Source: Flavobacteriales bacterium
GTDB taxonomy: Bacteria > Bacteroidota > Bacteroidia > Flavobacteriales_F > PHOS-HE28
NCBI GenBank assembly: GCA_019638085.1
Contig: JAHBUL010000021.1
Location: 1-64,000 of the forward strand
Reading direction: 5' to 3'
Length of the DNA stretch: 64,000 nt
The translations under genes were made by a program, and so were the position numbers. This document shows positions 1 through 8,380 of this stretch, one piece after another. The notes beneath the pieces were generated by a model, which saw only the letters and a list, made by a program, of their open reading frames with translations, did not search any database and was not told the origin of the DNA. The stretch's first letter is position 1. The number at the start of each line of letters is the position of its first letter.

Positions 1-23
1 GCGGTTCGTGCGTTCTCCCTTCG

Positions 24-479
24 TCAACTATTCTTGAATTGCATGACATAACCCTCATGATTCATAATTGTCAGGAGTTTGTCAGACGGAAAAACAAATA
101 TGTAGTCCAATGGCTGAATAAAATCCATCTTGTGAATATTAGGATAAATGCTTTTAGAAAAATTCTTCAAGTCCTTAAAGTCGATAAAATAAGCTAACCT
201 GTCTGTAAAGCACTCGTCAGTCACAATGATTACTTTACCGTCAGTCGGCTCAATTTTCTTAAATAGAACATTAAAGAATTTGTCGTCTGAAACCTCAGTC
301 TCACCTCGTTCAAAGGAAGTCCACCAGTCGGTTGAATTCCATTGAAGTTTTAATCCTGAACTTTGGGCTAATTTATTAATGTCCTCTGGCACTAAGTCCC
401 ATTTGCCCGAAGTCGCGCTTGGAAATATTTCTTCAATCTCCTTTTTTACTTTATCAAAAGAAATTTTCTCAATCGTCAT
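24..479 (-). CDS. Hypothetical A+T-rich accessory protein
   Basis: About 151 residues, no recognised family. The start at 479 (MTIEKISF) is preferred over an in-frame ATG at 527 because the upstream residues look like untranslated sequence. The protein is acidic, soluble and tryptophan-containing, with no signal peptide or membrane segment. Base composition is visibly A+T-rich compared with the GC-rich genes around it, which suggests recent acquisition. It lies directly downstream of the recombinase on the same strand, so it may be a passenger gene. A small immunity-type protein would fit the size and composition, but nothing in the sequence proves it. Confidence 0.6.
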   Translation of the reverse strand: MTIEKISFDKVKKEIEEIFPSATSGKWDLVPEDINKLAQSSGLKLQWNSTDWWTSFERGETEVSDDKFFNVLFKKIEPTDGKVIIVTDECFTDRLAYFIDFKDLKNFSKSIYPNIHKMDFIQPLDYIFVFPSDKLLTIMNHEGYVMQFKNS

Positions 480-609
480 AGTCTTGATAATTCTGCTCGC
501 ATGACCGCTAACTAGTCGGTTGTACACATATGTGGTTTATTTCTCCTTCAGTTTGTGAGGGGGAGTGTTTACTATTTCACTATTGGGGAGTGTAAAGCCA
601 CATAGATCA

Positions 610-1788
610 TCACAGGTCCAAGTTGTCCAACGGACTGCGGATCTTGCCAATGGCCTTTGTGCTGACATGCGTGTAAATCTCCGTGGTTTTGCTAGAACTG
701 TGTCCTAAGAGGGCTTGAATATAGCGCAGGTCGGTTCCATTCTCCAAAAGGTGGGTCGCAAAGGAATGGCGGAGCGTATGGACCGTGGCTGGCGCGGTGA
801 TGTGGGCCTTCTTCAATGCCCGCTTGAAGACCATCTGCACGCTTGTGGCGGAATACATGCCACCATCCGGACTTTCAAAAAGGAAGTTGCTTGGCTTGTA
901 TTCATGGAGGTATTTGGTAAGGAGGGTGAGTAACCTGTCACTGAGCAGTGAGACCCGGTCCTTCTTCCCTTTTCCTCCGCGGATCAGCACTTGTTTGCGT
1001 TCCGGGATGATATCGGTTCGTTGCAAGGCCAGCAATTCGCCCATACGCAGCCCGGCGGAATAGATCAGCATCAGGATGCACCTGTGCTTCAGGTTATCCA
1101 CGGCCTTCAAGAGCGACGTAACCTCTTCTTCGCTCAGCACCTTGGGCAACTTGCGCTCGCCACGCGGTCGCTCAATGAACTTTACGCGCTGAGCATCACC
1201 CAGGACATCCTTGTAATAGTAGCGAACGGCGTTCACCACTTGGTTCAGGTAGCTGTTGCTCACCTTGCGCGTGGAGGCCAGATGATGCTGGTAGCCCTCG
1301 ATATCCTCGGTGCGGATATCGTTCGGATGCTTCGCAGGGAAATGCAGGAAGAATTTCTTGGTGGCGTTCAGGTACGTCTCGATCGTCCGCGAACTGTAGC
1401 GGGCGATCTCCAGTTTTTGCCGCATGCGTTGGAGTGCCTCCGTCATTTCGGGGCTCACTGGCATTTCAGGCGTTGGTTCCGGATTGCTGCTCTGCCACTT
1501 CGGAACAGCCTTCACCGGAGCCTGTTGAACAGGTCCGGCTTTGTGGAACAGGGCTTCGGCATTCACCCAGGCGTGCCCTTTGTACGCCGCGAAAATGGCT
1601 TTCATGCTGGCGCTGCCATTTTCCACATGCCAACACTTATTGCTGCGGCTCCATTGGGCACCGATGCGCTTGGCGATCGCTATCAACTCGCTGTCATATG
1701 GAAAGCGCAAGGGGATCCTGCGCTGGCCATTGCGGTCCAACGCTTCCAAGTTGAGCGTTTTCCGATCGACGGTCTTTTCGTCGGGCAT
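610..1788 (-). CDS. Tyrosine recombinase / phage-type integrase
   Basis: A 392-residue tyrosine-type site-specific recombinase. The C-terminal catalytic domain shows the first Arg in a GLRMGE motif (near residue 247), the HTLRH box (H337, R340), GH near 363 and the nucleophile Tyr near 372 in TEIYTH. The middle carries a SAM-like core-binding domain (about residues 115-200). The first roughly 60 residues form an extra module with the pattern LRFPYDSELIAIAKRIGAQW, which I associate with Bacteroidota XerD-like recombinases. It cleaves and rejoins DNA at short sites. With the A+T-rich gene downstream it probably marks a mobile segment, but I cannot identify paired attachment sites. Whether the target is a chromosomal dimer site, an island or a cassette array is not resolved. 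Confidence 0.92.
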   Translation of the reverse strand: MPDEKTVDRKTLNLEALDRNGQRRIPLRFPYDSELIAIAKRIGAQWSRSNKCWHVENGSASMKAIFAAYKGHAWVNAEALFHKAGPVQQAPVKAVPKWQSSNPEPTPEMPVSPEMTEALQRMRQKLEIARYSSRTIETYLNATKKFFLHFPAKHPNDIRTEDIEGYQHHLASTRKVSNSYLNQVVNAVRYYYKDVLGDAQRVKFIERPRGERKLPKVLSEEEVTSLLKAVDNLKHRCILMLIYSAGLRMGELLALQRTDIIPERKQVLIRGGKGKKDRVSLLSDRLLTLLTKYLHEYKPSNFLFESPDGGMYSATSVQMVFKRALKKAHITAPATVHTLRHSFATHLLENGTDLRYIQALLGHSSSKTTEIYTHVSTKAIGKIRSPLDNLDL

Positions 1789-1879
1789 GATGCGCTCAAG
1801 ATAACCGAACGCTATCTATTCATCGGCATACCCGCCAGACGGCAAGTGGGCATTCATTATCCCTCCCGCCGGGTCTCGG

Positions 1880-1990
1880 TTTCGGGACCCTGCGTAAGAA
1901 GGCTAGAAGGCTCGTCAGGAGACCCTCGAGCCGCAGGGTCCTCTGTTCGCCAGAGGTACTTGTTTGAGAGACCCTGCGTGAGCCTCAGTG
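1880..1990. repeat. Inverted and direct repeats of a GACCCTGCG core upstream of the recombinase
   Basis: The core GACCCTGCG occurs at about 1889-1897 and 1973-1981 in one orientation, and as CGCAGGGTC at about 1932-1940 in the other. The three copies lie in the 217-base gap between the recombinase start and the Nudix gene. They could be recombinase binding arms or an attachment region, or simply one of the many intergenic palindromes of this genome. Function is inference only. Confidence 0.4.
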
Positions 1991-2005
1991 CATGAGTAGC
2001 TCGGG

Positions 2006-2566
2006 TCACGCTCCAAGTTTCCCGTCAAACATCATCAGCCGCACCTTCAGCACAGCGGCCACGGTGAGGCTGTCGCGCACTTCGCCGCGTTGCACCATTT
2101 CGTAGAGCTCCATGAATGGCAGTTTGCGTTGCTCCAGTTCCTCGTCATGGTCGGGCTCCGGGGCGTGGAAGGTGAGGCCGCGTGCCACGAAGATCACCGC
2201 CTTCTCATCGCTGGCGCTGTTGCTCAGGTCCATCTGTAGGATCTCCGTCCAATGTTCGGCCTCAATGCCCACTTCCTCGCGCAGCTCGCGCTTCGCACTT
2301 TCCACGGCGGGCGCATTCCGGTCGCCACCACCTTCGGGCATCTCCCAGCTGTATGCCTCCATCGGATAGCGGTACTGGCCAACTATCCAGGTGTTCATCT
2401 CCTCATCCAAGGGGATCACGCCCACGGCCAGGCTCTTGAAATGGATCACGCCATACACGCCGTGCTTGCCACCGGGGTCGATCACCTCATGGTGGGATAC
2501 CGATATCCACGGGGTCTCATAAGCTATTCGCTCGCTCAAGGTCGTCCAAGGGCCACGCTTCTTCAT
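2006..2566 (-). CDS. Nudix hydrolase, ADP-ribose pyrophosphatase-like
   Basis: A 186-residue protein with a Nudix signature in the middle: a GGG turn, then the helix RELREEVGI with the metal-binding REXXEE core. The surrounding fold (IVGQYRYPMEAYSWEMPEGG) resembles ADP-sugar pyrophosphatases, which hydrolyse nucleoside diphosphate-linked compounds with Mg2+. It is cytoplasmic, with no signal peptide. The sequence GATCTTTG just upstream (2571-2578, minus strand) is one base off the Bacteroidota -7 consensus, which supports this start. The exact substrate cannot be told from sequence. Confidence 0.9.
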   Translation of the reverse strand: MKKRGPWTTLSERIAYETPWISVSHHEVIDPGGKHGVYGVIHFKSLAVGVIPLDEEMNTWIVGQYRYPMEAYSWEMPEGGGDRNAPAVESAKRELREEVGIEAEHWTEILQMDLSNSASDEKAVIFVARGLTFHAPEPDHDEELEQRKLPFMELYEMVQRGEVRDSLTVAAVLKVRLMMFDGKLGA

Positions 2567-2589
2567 TTGGCAAAGATCGTTGGATTTGC

Positions 2590-2760
2590 CGGAGGTGGAA
2601 GGTGGGTCTTTACCGCCACGACGCCACGAACGCCAAGGGGTGCTGGGGAGAATTACCGGAGGTGTGGGTTGGGTTTAACCGCAAAGACGCCTAGAACGCA
2701 AAGGGTTCCTGCCGGGAACCTAGCATCGCCAAACATTATCGGCGCCCCTGGCTCTCAAAG
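2590..2760. repeat. Intergenic repeat, two copies of an ACCGC-GACGC-GAACGC pattern
   Basis: Two imperfect direct copies at about 2609-2640 and 2675-2706, each reading TTTA(A)CCGC, then GACGCC and GAACGC, then an AAGGG end. They lie between the Nudix gene and the TonB-like gene, which points away from them. No ORF of convincing composition overlaps. This is one of several classes of short repeat in the window. Confidence 0.45.
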
Positions 2761-2860
2761 GGATGCATCTGCGACATCGGCAGTTTTTCCCTTCTCCGTG
2801 GTTCCCGTCGGCAGCCGTCCTCAGGCCGCCAGGCCGCATCCGAGGTTTCCTGCCGACATT

Positions 2861-3628
2861 TCAACGCAGCGAAGGATTCAACCGGAAAAGAATATCCAGT
2901 TTCATCACGCTCCGCACGAGCTCGCCGTTCTTCACCGCCGGGGACCAACAGATGCTGCGCGCCAAACGCATCGCCTCATCATCGCAGCCGCCACCGAGGA
3001 AGTTCAAGGTGCGCAGGTTGCTGATGCTGCCGCTCGTCTCTACCACGAACTCGATGGTGACCTTGCCTTGGATATCCAGCCGGAAGGCTTCTGGAGGATA
3101 CCTCAGGTTGTCCACCAGGTATTGTGGCAGTGCTCGCAATCCACCGGGGATCCTTGGTTGCGCCAGACTGTCCACTTCCTGGTCGGTGTACAGCGTGTTG
3201 CCGGCCTGCGGCGGTAAGGTGGATGATAGTGGAGGGCAGGGCGTTTGCTTCGCATGCAGCTTTTTGTAGCGCTTGGCATTGAACGGGATCGCAATGCTGT
3301 GGTCGGTCTCCAGCGGCGTTCCGCTTATCGAGGCGGGCCTCCAGCGGATCAGCGCCGCCACGCGCATGGCCTCCGCATCGCAGGCCGGCTCCAAGGGGAT
3401 CTGTACCCGCACATTGCTCGAACTCCCATCCGCAAGCACTTTGAAGGCCACTACCACATCGCCTTTCAAGCCCGCTTCCAACGCTTCCGGCGGGAAGTGT
3501 AGCTCCTCATCCAGCAGCCAGTTCACGGCCTGCTTGCCGCCATAGGGCTCGGGAGCACCGAAGCTCTGCGCGCTGAGGCTGAAGGTCCAGTAGAAATAAA
3601 GGGGGAGGAAGAGGATCAAGCGGTTCAT
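2861..3628 (-). CDS. Exported protein with two TonB C-terminal domains
   Basis: About 255 residues. The start at 3628 (MNRLILFLPLYFYW) gives a clear signal peptide ending near SLSAQS. Two TonB_C-like modules follow. The first (about residues 30-110) contains the pattern FPPEALEAGLKGDVVVAFKV, and the second (about 165-250) contains YPPEAFRLDIQGKVTIEFVV. In classical TonB the C-terminal domain contacts TonB boxes of outer-membrane receptors. Here there is no proline-rich spacer and the only hydrophobic stretch is the leader, so the protein is probably periplasmic or inner-membrane tethered. It may be an accessory transducer rather than a full TonB. Confidence 0.85.
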   Translation of the reverse strand: MNRLILFLPLYFYWTFSLSAQSFGAPEPYGGKQAVNWLLDEELHFPPEALEAGLKGDVVVAFKVLADGSSSNVRVQIPLEPACDAEAMRVAALIRWRPASISGTPLETDHSIAIPFNAKRYKKLHAKQTPCPPLSSTLPPQAGNTLYTDQEVDSLAQPRIPGGLRALPQYLVDNLRYPPEAFRLDIQGKVTIEFVVETSGSISNLRTLNFLGGGCDDEAMRLARSICWSPAVKNGELVRSVMKLDILFRLNPSLR

Positions 3629-3635
3629 GGCCCCG

Positions 3636-3643
3636 TAAATTTG
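3636..3643 (+). promoter_or_regulatory. Candidate -7 box TAAATTTG of the Smr gene
   Basis: Perfect match to the Bacteroidota -7 consensus TANNTTTG, ending only 4 bases before the ATG at 3648. If used, transcription would begin at or next to the start codon, giving a leaderless message. Confidence 0.45.
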
Positions 3644-3647
3644 CAAC

Positions 3648-4238
3648 ATGTCCGCTCAACAAAAACCGGTCCCCGGTGACGAGGTCTCTTTTCTCAACGA
3701 TGTAGGAGGAGGTCTCGTGCTCGAACTCCTCGGTCGCGACCAGGCCAAGGTGCGCACGCACGATGGTTTTGAACTGGTGTACCCGGTCAAGGAATTGGTG
3801 CTGAACGCGCGGGACCCGAGCCGTTCCGTGAGCGATCACGAGGCACAGTTACGGGCCTCCGATGATCGCATGGCCGAGCGCATCGAAAGGGACAAGGGCC
3901 GCGGTGCCTCCATCAGCAATGGAGGCAGGGCACCCATTCCGGTGGAAGACCCCGGCGTGATGGAAGTGGACCTGCACCTGCACAAGCTGGTGGAGGATGA
4001 GAATGCCTTGAGCGCGGGGGAAAAGCTCCGCTTTCAACTGGAATTCTTCGAGCGCCGCTTGAACACGGCCATCCGCGAGCGCAAAAAGCGCGTCATCGTG
4101 ATCCACGGCGTGGGCGAGGGTATCTTGCGGGAGGAAGTGCGCAAGGCCCTGCAGTTCTACGAGGGTGTGCGTTTCGATGATGCCGATCCGAGACGATATG
4201 GTTACGGTGCTACAGCTATTGAGATCCTGCACTACTAA
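3648..4238 (+). CDS. Smr-domain protein (DUF2027-type)
   Basis: 196 residues. The N-terminal part (about 1-60) is a small beta-rich domain (PGDEVSFLNDVGGGLVLEL), as in the Bacteroidota DUF2027/Smr proteins. The C-terminal part (about 105-196) is a Smr domain with VDLHLHKL, then VIVIHGVGEGILREEVRKAL, and ends GYGATAIEILHY. Smr domains are nucleic-acid binding or nicking modules, found also at the end of MutS2. There is no MutS part here. The protein is soluble and cytoplasmic. It diverges from the TonB-like gene with only 19 bases between the two starts. Confidence 0.88.
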   Translation: MSAQQKPVPGDEVSFLNDVGGGLVLELLGRDQAKVRTHDGFELVYPVKELVLNARDPSRSVSDHEAQLRASDDRMAERIERDKGRGASISNGGRAPIPVEDPGVMEVDLHLHKLVEDENALSAGEKLRFQLEFFERRLNTAIRERKKRVIVIHGVGEGILREEVRKALQFYEGVRFDDADPRRYGYGATAIEILHY

Positions 4239-4381
4239 GAGGAACTATGGGGCGGAAGCCGTATCTTGAACAACCCCGGATCAACCATCCGCGTCAGCGG
4301 TCTGCCGCAAGCACGGATCGGCGTTGATCTGCGGTGAGGCAAACGGGATCTGTCGCAGATCCCAGTAAAGTTCATTGACAT

Positions 4382-4812
4382 CCCGCGCATCGCTCCGCCG
4401 TTCTTTTCCGCAAGGGAAAGGGAGGAAAGTCCGGGCAGCAAAGGGCACCGTACTTCCTAACGGGAAGGGGCGCCACTGGTGACGGTGGCGCTACGGAAAG
4501 TGCCGCAGAAAGGGAAACCGCCGATCGTTGAAGTTGAAGTGGAGGCCCGCCTTCGCAACGGCTTCGGCGAGGCAAGGGTGAAAAGGTGGAGTAAGAGCCC
4601 ACCAGTGCTTCGTGTGAGCGGGGCAGCTTGGTAAACCCTACGGGCTGAAAGACCAAATAAGCCGGGGTTCCCGTCTTCGGACGGGATAAGGGCGGCCCGC
4701 TTGATCCCGGCGGGTAGGTCGATCGAGGTCACGCGTGAGCGTGATCCCAGATAGATGGCGGAGTCCCGTGTGCTTGCACGCGGGAACAGGATCCGGCTTA
4801 TAGATGCGCGGG
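4382..4812 (+). ncRNA. rnpB: RNase P RNA, bacterial type A
   Basis: The catalytic RNA of RNase P, which matures tRNA 5' ends. The conserved 5' core GAGGAAAGTCCGGGC is at 4422-4436, and the 3' conserved segment ends GGCTTATAGAT just before the close. The outer helix is visible: CCCGCGCATC at 4382-4391 pairs perfectly with GATGCGCGGG at 4803-4812. Length about 431 bases, within the usual range. A strong terminator follows. Several ORFs overlap this region and should be ignored. Confidence 0.95.
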
Positions 4813-4822
4813 TATTTTTTGG

Positions 4823-4856
4823 AAGGCCCCGGCAGCGATGCCGGGGCCTTTTTTTG
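4823..4856 (+). terminator. Rho-independent terminator of rnpB
   Basis: The stem AAGGCCCCGG at 4823-4832 pairs with CCGGGGCCTT at 4841-4850, with an 8-base loop and a run of T on the plus strand (4849-4855). It sits 10 bases after the end of rnpB. Confidence 0.9.
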
Positions 4857-5161
4857 GTCTCCTCAGTAGTCACTTCAGAGGTCCCCTCAGCAATCTCTCG
4901 AAGGGGGTCCGATACATATCGGCCTGAGCATAGAATGACAGGAGTTCCAAGTTCATCAAGGTCCACTTCGTGAGACCTTGATGGAACTATTTTCCGTTAG
5001 CTCCCTCAGCGGTCTCCCGAAGGGGATCCTGAGGCATCTGCATGCGCTCGGTACCTGAGGTTTTGGCCCTGAGGTACTCGAAGGGTCGAAGGCCCTAGGA
5101 CGCCTGCCACTCGGCAAAAAGCCGAGCGGCTGCGCGGGGGTACAATGTGGTCAGTAGGATA
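4857..5161. repeat. Gene-free repeat cluster after rnpB
   Basis: No convincing ORF. It holds an imperfect 27-base direct repeat (CCCTCAGC...TCTC-CGAAGGGG type) at 4884-4910 and 5003-5029, and the palindrome CCGATACATATCGG at 4909-4922. There is also an inverted repeat TTCATCAAGGTC / GACCTTGATGGAA at about 4951-4986. An element CCCTGAGGTACTCGAAGGG at 5067-5085 recurs in reverse orientation at 29455-29473. Last comes an imperfect palindrome built on GCCGAGCGGC near 5110-5130. Confidence 0.6.
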
Positions 5162-5716
5162 CTACTTTAATGCTTTAGTTATTCGTGACCAGTCATTTAA
5201 GTATTTAGTCATGCTTCGGTCGCTATTCACGTATTTGTCTTTACAAAGTAGTTCCCGGTCTTTTTTCGTTAGATCACGAGTTTCAAACGCCTTTCCGTTT
5301 TGAGTTACTGTTAAATAACATTGTAATCTGTCTCCGCTCCTGTTCAGCTTGTAAAACATGCTGAGTAGCTCTTTGGGTTTTATAATTATTAAATCGTGAG
5401 TCCTATCAACAAGGCTATATAGAATAAAAATCCAATAATCGGCTCGGGAATTCTTGATCTTATCCTTGTTTAATGTCCACCATCCTGTCCCTTTGATATT
5501 AGGACGAAACTGCTCCTGAGCATGGGTGACGTTAAAGTCTTTTGAAAACTTAACCTGAACTGATACTGCTTTTTTGTTGGCTTTGTCCGTAAACAATAAG
5601 TCTATTCCGGTGTCCTTGCTTGGTAGCCAAACAGTTACCCCTTTAAGTGATTTTTCAATTTCAGATGCGACTAAGTACTCACCTGCGTGTATTGTAAAGA
5701 TGGGCCTCATTTTCAC
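5162..5716 (-). CDS. Lone PD-(D/E)XK-like nuclease domain protein, A+T-rich
   Basis: 184 residues. The N-terminal third matches the layout of a PD-(D/E)XK nuclease core: GEYLVASE with acidic residues E13/E19 in the first helix, D39 in the strand TGIDLLF, then VQVK with Q54 and K56. Such D-(X)n-QXK cores occur in restriction-like and resolvase-like enzymes and in many small accessory proteins. The rest (WWTLNKDKI...DYWIFILYS) fits the DNA-end part of the fold. No methylase or partner gene is adjacent. Composition is clearly A+T-rich relative to its neighbours, suggesting transfer. Enzyme activity is inferred from motif geometry only. Confidence 0.7.
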   Translation of the reverse strand: MKMRPIFTIHAGEYLVASEIEKSLKGVTVWLPSKDTGIDLLFTDKANKKAVSVQVKFSKDFNVTHAQEQFRPNIKGTGWWTLNKDKIKNSRADYWIFILYSLVDRTHDLIIIKPKELLSMFYKLNRSGDRLQCYLTVTQNGKAFETRDLTKKDRELLCKDKYVNSDRSMTKYLNDWSRITKALK

Positions 5717-5825
5717 TTTTTAGATTTGAGCTGAGTAATTGAGAACGTCAAGTACGTCGATCAAAGTAGGGTATAGACAGGAGCGTGGACGCTCACGCGA
5801 TAATTTTTGGGGGGAACATCTCCCT

Positions 5826-6407
5826 CTACTCCCCATAGCGATAGTGCCCGATTATCCGATAGCTGAACAAGCAGTCTTCCAGCACTTGCCCCGCACCGAT
5901 GTTGTGTACCATCAAATGCCGCTGGCCATCCGTGGACCACTTGCTGGAAACAATACCAATGTGCGTTATGCCACCGCCCAAGTTCCAACAAACGATGTCT
6001 CCGGGTAGATAGGTCTTGGGGTCTTTGAGCGTGTCTTTCACGATTCCGTGCCTTGAGAAGAACGTCATGAGGTTGGGAACGCGCCGATGGTCGATGTTCT
6101 TGTCCGGCTGGCTCAGTCCCCAGTTCTTCGGATACTTCCCGAAGTTGGCTTGCATGTCCTCATGGACTTCCTTCTGCAGATCGATCCCCATCTTTCTGTA
6201 CGCTCGGATCACTACATCCGTACACACTCCTTTGTCGGCAGGTACATCACCGTTGGGGTAGTCCAGTTTGAAGTAGGAGGGATCGTAGTGCACCAATTGC
6301 CGGGTTAGCACTACTGCCGAGTCGGCGAGTTGGATATTGAAGGCAGGTTGCGCTGTCGCGGAGCTGCAGAGGAGGACCAGAAGTGCTACTGACAGGAGCT
6401 GTTTCAT
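5826..6407 (-). CDS. DUF1287 family exported NlpC/P60-like protein
   Basis: 193 residues with a signal peptide (MKQLLSVALLVLLCSSATAQ). The mature part matches DUF1287, a papain-like or NlpC/P60-like family: a catalytic-type Cys in GVCTDVVIRAYR, a His in THIGIVS, and HNIGAG downstream. Family members are thought to act on the cell wall or its peptides in the periplasm. It stands alone, separated from the PD-(D/E)XK-like gene by an intergenic region with a small GCGTGGACGCTCACGC palindrome (about 5789-5804). Confidence 0.88.
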   Translation of the reverse strand: MKQLLSVALLVLLCSSATAQPAFNIQLADSAVVLTRQLVHYDPSYFKLDYPNGDVPADKGVCTDVVIRAYRKMGIDLQKEVHEDMQANFGKYPKNWGLSQPDKNIDHRRVPNLMTFFSRHGIVKDTLKDPKTYLPGDIVCWNLGGGITHIGIVSSKWSTDGQRHLMVHNIGAGQVLEDCLFSYRIIGHYRYGE

Positions 6408-6544
6408 TCACTGCAAATTACTGCATCGTCCAGGATCTGTAAGCCATTGCATGGGCTAACGCGGAAAGGTCCTTGTAGCGTATTCGGCCTAACGGATCGC
6501 AAATTCATGGCAGGTCACGGGCCGCCGTTCATGAGTTGTACTGC

Positions 6545-8380
6545 TTATCTCAACAACATTACATACCCAGCGGCGCGCTTCTCATTCCCGTTCACATCCA
6601 CGTAATTCACCGTCCAGAAGTATGTGCCATCCGGCGCATCCTTTCCGTTCCACCGAATGGACGGGAGGTCCGTTTCGAAGATCACCTGGCCCCATCGGTT
6701 GCGGATGGTGGTCTGCATGGAAAGGATCCCCCGGAAGGAGACCGGGATGAGGAGATCATTCCTTCCGTCGCTGTTCGGGCTGAAGACATTGGGCATCACC
6801 AAGGTGCCGCTGCATTCCTCTTCGGCGATGAAGATGCTGGCGGTCGCCGTGCATCCGTTCGCTGTTACCGTAACGGTGTAGCTGCCTTCCTCATGTACCG
6901 TGAACGTGGGGCCGGTGGAGCCGTCCTGCCAGAGGTAACTGCCGTTGGCCGTGGTGGCGTCCAGTAGGAGCGTGCCACCTCGGCAGAGGGACGGTTCGGG
7001 TCCCGGATCGATCGTTGGCAAATGCTGTTGATCCACGCGGATGCTGTCCGTTGTACTGCATCCGTTCACTGTAACGGTCGCCCAATAGGTTCCTTCTTCA
7101 TCAACGAGCAGCGTGGCTCCGGTGGAATTATCCGACCATGAGTAGGTGGCATCGGTGGTGCTGGCATCCAACATGATCGAAGCGTCTTGACAGAGGAGGG
7201 TATCATTTCCCAGATCAAATTCGGGTGCAGGGATGTAGTTCACTTGCATGGTATCCGAGGCGGCGCATCCGTTCACGGTGACCTGTGCCCAGTAATTGCC
7301 TGGTGCTTGTACGATGAACGTAGGATCGGAAGAGCCGTCCTGCCACAGGTAGCTGGCGTTGGTTGTAGTGGCATCCAAGGTCAGGGCCTCGCCTTCGCAG
7401 AGCGTGGTGTCGTTGCCCAAGTGGACCACGGGAAAGGGATGCACGGTGACGGTCGCATAAGCGGTATCCGAGGATCCAAAGAGGATGTACGTGGTGTTGG
7501 ACGAAGGAGAAACTGTAATGGAGGGCGCGGTGGAAATGATCGCGGAAGGGGTGAGGCTATCGGCCCATGCATAGGTGGAGGTGTTCAGCGCGGTGAGCAT
7601 GGTGGACTCACCCACGCAGATCGATCGATCCCCGAGGATCTGTAGGTTGGGAGCGATGTTCAAGGACACATCATCGATGTAGAAATAAGCGCGGGGTTGC
7701 ACCCCTCCGTCCACGGGAATACCGGGTGTATGGGCATCGTCCAGAAAATTGCCAATGGTGAGGTATTGGTAGGCGGAGTCCGCCAAGAAGGGCATGGTGA
7801 TCGTTACCCAGCCATCCGTATTGAGCACGTGGTTGGTGATCGGGTTCGTTGCTTGGGGCAATATGTTGAAGCGGAAATTATCATTCCGTGTAATGGGGAT
7901 GGTGGTAAGCAGGCCCCCGATCGCCGAGCTGCCGAACTGCGAATACTCCGCCAAGCTCACCTGCATCTGCAGCTCGTATTGCACCCCGGCAAGCAGTGGG
8001 CCGGTCAATTCAACTTGGATGTATTCGCGCCATTCCGTCGATGGGTTCGAGTTCTTTATGATCAGGCCGGTATAGGCATCTCCAGAATGGGCTGGCTCGT
8101 TCCCGAACAGGTTTGTTGGCACACCCGCTTGGGCCGATCCGCAGGCATGGAAGTAATCCGGTGTACCCAGGGTGGGGCTGTACCAGCCAGTGGCAAGGTC
8201 GATCTGGCCTGTGAGCGATGGACAATCCGAATGGATCTCAAAGTCGCCATTGGGAACCTGCGCTGGCACATGCAACGCAAGTGACATCGCTAGGATGCCG
8301 AAGACAAATCTGGTTCCCTCGCCCCAAGTGGAGGGCCGTACAGGACCTCCAGCTAGATCGGAAAACGAAAGGTTGGGCAT
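6545..8380 (-). CDS. Secreted multidomain protein with T9SS type B (CHU_C) sorting domain
   Basis: About 611 residues from the Met at 8380, which is chosen because a hydrophobic leader follows (FVFGILAMSLALHVPAQ). The N-terminal roughly 200 residues look like a carbohydrate-binding or jelly-roll module (NGDFEIHSDCPS...GWYSP...FYIDDVSL). Then come three or four Ig/PKD-like repeats of about 80 residues, each with GNDT-L, LDA-T, Y-W-DGS and VTVNGC. The last about 85 residues are the gliding-motility-associated C-terminal domain (PNVFSPNSDGRNDLL ... RWGQVIFE ... GTYFW). This domain sends proteins through the type IX secretion system and anchors them at the surface. Probably an adhesin. Confidence 0.9.
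   Translation of the reverse strand: MPNLSFSDLAGGPVRPSTWGEGTRFVFGILAMSLALHVPAQVPNGDFEIHSDCPSLTGQIDLATGWYSPTLGTPDYFHACGSAQAGVPTNLFGNEPAHSGDAYTGLIIKNSNPSTEWREYIQVELTGPLLAGVQYELQMQVSLAEYSQFGSSAIGGLLTTIPITRNDNFRFNILPQATNPITNHVLNTDGWVTITMPFLADSAYQYLTIGNFLDDAHTPGIPVDGGVQPRAYFYIDDVSLNIAPNLQILGDRSICVGESTMLTALNTSTYAWADSLTPSAIISTAPSITVSPSSNTTYILFGSSDTAYATVTVHPFPVVHLGNDTTLCEGEALTLDATTTNASYLWQDGSSDPTFIVQAPGNYWAQVTVNGCAASDTMQVNYIPAPEFDLGNDTLLCQDASIMLDASTTDATYSWSDNSTGATLLVDEEGTYWATVTVNGCSTTDSIRVDQQHLPTIDPGPEPSLCRGGTLLLDATTANGSYLWQDGSTGPTFTVHEEGSYTVTVTANGCTATASIFIAEEECSGTLVMPNVFSPNSDGRNDLLIPVSFRGILSMQTTIRNRWGQVIFETDLPSIRWNGKDAPDGTYFWTVNYVDVNGNEKRAAGYVMLLR

Noticed and set aside
1880..1990. Integron attI/attC sites near the recombinase
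   Set aside because: No cassette array or attC-like imperfect palindrome with the expected core sites was seen; only GACCCTGCG repeats.
991..1995. Plus-strand ORF opposite the recombinase
   Set aside because: Antisense shadow of the recombinase gene in GC-rich DNA; the recombinase frame has all catalytic motifs.
4457..4966. ORFs overlapping 4372-4966
   Set aside because: They lie on RNase P RNA and its terminator, which have clear conserved cores and pairing.
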